In this document: positions 61,697 through 64,000 of the stretch, in pieces
Numbering within the stretch: the stretch's first letter is position 1
Layout of the letters: each line of letters starts with the position of its first letter
Assembly (NCBI GenBank): GCA_023091665.1
Contig: JALJCQ010000015.1
Coordinates: 2,604,001 to 2,668,000 of the forward strand
Source: Pythium myriotylum
Lineage: Eukaryota; Oomycota; Peronosporomycetes; Pythiales; Pythiaceae
Length of the DNA stretch: 64,000 nt
Direction of reading: 5' to 3'
Translations under genes and position numbers: made by a program
Notes under the pieces: model-generated
What the model was told of the DNA's origin: nothing
The model's input: only the letters and a program-made list of their open reading frames with translations
The model's database searches: none

Positions 61697-62402
61697 CAAA
61701 AAAGGAACACCGTTGCCCCTACTTTAGGAACATTCGTGTCCTAGAAAAGGAACACGAGCCTATTCCAGTACGTAGTTTTCCGAGGACCCACACGGAAATG
61801 GGTACGGACTCATGGCGACCATGAGCGCGGAGTCGCATGTCGATTTCTCGACAACGACTGATCGAGAGCCGCAGCGGCTTGGCGCAACACCTCGCTGCGT
61901 CATGAGGCGCATGCAGACGTGCGCGCGGTCGCCAGCGACCACTGGATCATGACGATCCCCCAAAACTGGGCCATTTTGCCGTCTAACGGCGGCAAGCCAA
62001 AATGGAATGGTCAGACGACCACTGCGAGGCGAACAGAGCTCGCGGCAAGCCCAAACTTCGCACGCACACTCAGTGCGGTGGGTTCTTGCCTTGTGCGGCC
62101 ACACGCTCGGGCGTGATGGCTACACCGCAGAGAACTGCTCGGTGTACCAACACCAAACTGAGCAAGCCACTCTGGCTTGATGCGAGCGTTGTCCAACGCG
62201 ACCGATGAGGTCGGTGGATATTGTCGATGCTTCGACTGCACCGAACGCGGCGTTCTCGGCCTTCTGCTTGGGTCTTGTACCCATGTCTACAATAGACAGG
62301 GACAGTCGACTTGACTGAGACGGACCTTCCGTGTGCTCCACTGAGTGTCTTCCTTGAGGAACTTGAGACACTTCTCATCTTGATGGAGGTGGTCGGTCCC
62401 AC
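61697..62402 (-). other. Gypsy-2 3' untranslated region
   Basis: About 700 bp between the pol stop and the polypurine tract. Contains an inverted pair, TTTTGCCGTCTAACGGCGGCAAGCC-like (around 61974-61999) and short GGAACA/TGTTCC repeats near 61705-61755. No gene of its own is evident. Confidence 0.4.
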
Positions 62403-64000
62403 CTACTGGAACCGTCCAGGATGATCATGTTCGCATGCGCGATTAAGATCAGAGCAATCTTGCCTGAGAACACTCTCATCGACCCAGGAGCTCTGGTTGC
62501 TTGGATATCCAAGCCACTTGACCAAGAGCTGGCGGACGCCATTGTGCACACGCACACTGTCGAGAGACTCGACGTGATAATGGCGTTCGCCATTCTTGTC
62601 GATCACAGGCAAAGGAGCGCGCACCGGTCGCAGCGCTTTCCTTCTGGTCTTCACACCAGTGTCGGGGATCCGACGTGCTCCTCCGGGTTCGGCAAACGTA
62701 ACCCGACGTCGTATTGACGACACTGCGGTCGCATTTGACGACCATGTCAAACTTCGACGGGCTTGAGCAAGCCGTGCCGAGCGTCTTGGCGCTTCGCTGT
62801 GTGGGTAAACCACGCCACTTGCAGAACCCTGCACTGCGACAGAGTCGCTAGAGGAATCATCCGTGACTGGCACGTTCTCGTGCGCGACTGTCGGTGGTTG
62901 CATCTCGGCGGCAACTCCGCTTGGAATTGTTTCCGACGACTCTTCGTCCGATGCATCTCCATCAGGGCGGAGATACGGCTTGAGCAAGCCGACGTAGAAC
63001 GTCGGGTGCGTCTGCAACCATGTTGGCAGATCGACCCTGTAGGAGTTTCCACTCCGCTTCAACACCTTGAACGGGCCGATATATCTCGGCAGCGGCTTCG
63101 AGCTGCCCAAGCTGGACACAGCATTCTGAGACAGGTTCTTCGTGCTGACAAGCACATAGTCGCCTGGCTTGAACACATGCGTGGTCTTCCGACCGTGCTT
63201 GTCGGCTTGTTCCTTCTGAACATCTTGGGCAGCTGCCATCGCGTCACGCACGCGGGTGATGACATTCACACGTATCGACAAGAGCTCGTCGATCTTGCGG
63301 CGCTCCGCCGACTTGGAAACACCTTCCAACTGGGAGGCAAGTAATTGCCGAGCCCCTCCCCCACCAGACTGGGCACTGCCCATGAGACAGAGCGGCAACG
63401 CTGGGTGTCTCAACCCGTTCACGAAGAACGGCGACAGACCTGTCGATGAATGAACAGAGTTGTTCATGGCGAACTCGACCATGGCGAGAGTATCGCTCCA
63501 CGATGTGGGATTATCTCCACAGTACGAACGGAGGATATCCTCCACGACCCGGTTGGCCCGCTCGGTCTGGCCATCGGTCTCCGGATGATCCGTCGTCGAC
63601 ATGTCGAGCCTGGTGCCCAGGATGTGGAAGAGAACTTCCCAGAAATCACCAGTGAACCTGGGATCCCGATCCGATACGATTGAGTCGGGGAGACCGTGTA
63701 GTCGAAACACGGTGTCGACGAAAAGTCGAGCACAGTCGAGACCTGTGCAGGTATCTGAAACCGGAACAAGATGCACCATCTTGGACAAACGGTCAACAAA
63801 GACCAGCACACCATTGTGCCCAGCATACGTCTTTGGCATGCCAAAGAAGAAGTCCATGCTCACTGAGCGCCAGCAGTCGCTGGGGACAGGCAAGCTCTGA
63901 AGCGGAGCCTGAGAGTGTGCACTTGGCTTCACTCGTTGACAGACGTCACACGTGCGGACATACCGCGACACCCACTTGTACATCTTGGGCCACCAAAATC
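62403..64000 (-). CDS. Gypsy-2 integrase with chromodomain (5' partial)
   Basis: The frame is open to the right edge (WWPKMYKWVSRYV is the end of the HHCC finger region, followed by CDVCQRVK). The integrase core has Asp in SMDFFFGMP, Asp in VSDRDPRFTGDFW, and Glu in PETDGQTERANRVVE. A GPF/Y-like module (PLPRYIGPFKVLKRSGNSYRV) is followed by an acidic/Ser-rich linker and a C-terminal chromodomain (YHVESLDSVRVHN, LVKWLGYPSNQSSWVDE). No lesion is seen over 530 codons, so this element may be more intact than Gypsy-1. Confidence 0.88.
   Translation of the reverse strand, partial: FWWPKMYKWVSRYVRTCDVCQRVKPSAHSQAPLQSLPVPSDCWRSVSMDFFFGMPKTYAGHNGVLVFVDRLSKMVHLVPVSDTCTGLDCARLFVDTVFRLHGLPDSIVSDRDPRFTGDFWEVLFHILGTRLDMSTTDHPETDGQTERANRVVEDILRSYCGDNPTSWSDTLAMVEFAMNNSVHSSTGLSPFFVNGLRHPALPLCLMGSAQSGGGGARQLLASQLEGVSKSAERRKIDELLSIRVNVITRVRDAMAAAQDVQKEQADKHGRKTTHVFKPGDYVLVSTKNLSQNAVSSLGSSKPLPRYIGPFKVLKRSGNSYRVDLPTWLQTHPTFYVGLLKPYLRPDGDASDEESSETIPSGVAAEMQPPTVAHENVPVTDDSSSDSVAVQGSASGVVYPHSEAPRRSARLAQARRSLTWSSNATAVSSIRRRVTFAEPGGARRIPDTGVKTRRKALRPVRAPLPVIDKNGERHYHVESLDSVRVHNGVRQLLVKWLGYPSNQSSWVDESVLRQDCSDLNRACEHDHPGRFQ

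Larger units (their letters stand above)
61466..64000 (-). mobile_element. Gypsy-2 chromodomain LTR retrotransposon, 3' part (continues past window)
   Basis: A short putative 3' LTR (61466-61657, TGTATCC...TTACA; on the minus strand it starts TGTAACAG, a frequent oomycete Gypsy LTR start) is preceded, in element orientation, by a 22-base G-run acting as polypurine tract, a long 3' untranslated region and the integrase reading frame. The 5' LTR and gag are outside the window. Its LTR and protein are unrelated to Gypsy-1 at this level of comparison, so two lineages are present. Confidence 0.75.

Overview
This is a eukaryotic window and most likely oomycete nuclear DNA. The reasons are: GC-rich coding exons with introns of about 52-78 bp bounded by GT/AG and carrying CTAAC/CTGAC-like branch sites; a match to the oomycete Inr+FPR core promoter just upstream of a secreted lipocalin-like gene; oomycete-typical domain mixes (FYVE with GAF, EF-hand with RCC1, ankyrin families); and chromodomain Gypsy elements, RNase H-bearing LINE debris and FLYWCH-type Mutator-like elements. 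The species cannot be named from the sequence.

Layout. 1-19.3 kb is an ordinary gene-dense block. In order it holds: the edge of a Cys-rich type II membrane protein (-), a FYVE/GAF protein (+), an EF-hand/RCC1 protein (-), a CCDC124 homologue (-), a small basic FAM32A-like protein (+), a TMTC-type membrane protein (-), an aldo-keto reductase (+), a mitochondrial-looking D-3-phosphoglycerate dehydrogenase (+) and a PX-like protein (-). 20.4-23.2 kb carries two head-to-head paralogous secreted lipocalin-like proteins. Two further metabolic genes, an HSD17B10-like SDR and a zinc alcohol dehydrogenase, lie at 39.7-43.0 kb.

From 23.5 kb onward the window is accessory and repeat-rich. It contains at least six members (A-F) of a divergent multigene family of about 660-710 aa with leucine-rich, LRR-like character. 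C and D are intact. A and B each carry one frameshift. E is broken by a Mutator-like element and then cut off at a Gypsy element. F is cut precisely at the LTR of a second Gypsy element. A large ankyrin-repeat gene (30.8-35.2 kb) is split by a 5'-truncated LINE fragment with a 17 bp target duplication; the truncated end carries a perfect 59 bp fold-back hairpin. A roughly 1.05 kb dispersed repeat occurs as an inverted pair at 26.0-27.1 and 35.3-36.4 kb.

48.9-64 kb is mostly transposon territory: a 6.37 kb chromodomain Gypsy with LTRs that look identical, a decayed M64 metallopeptidase, LINE and transposase HTH remnants, a tRNA-like fragment, and the 3' part of a second Gypsy running off the right edge. 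The clearest new signals are the A-F gene family and the insertion history recorded inside it, including two snap-back hairpins made during or after transposition.
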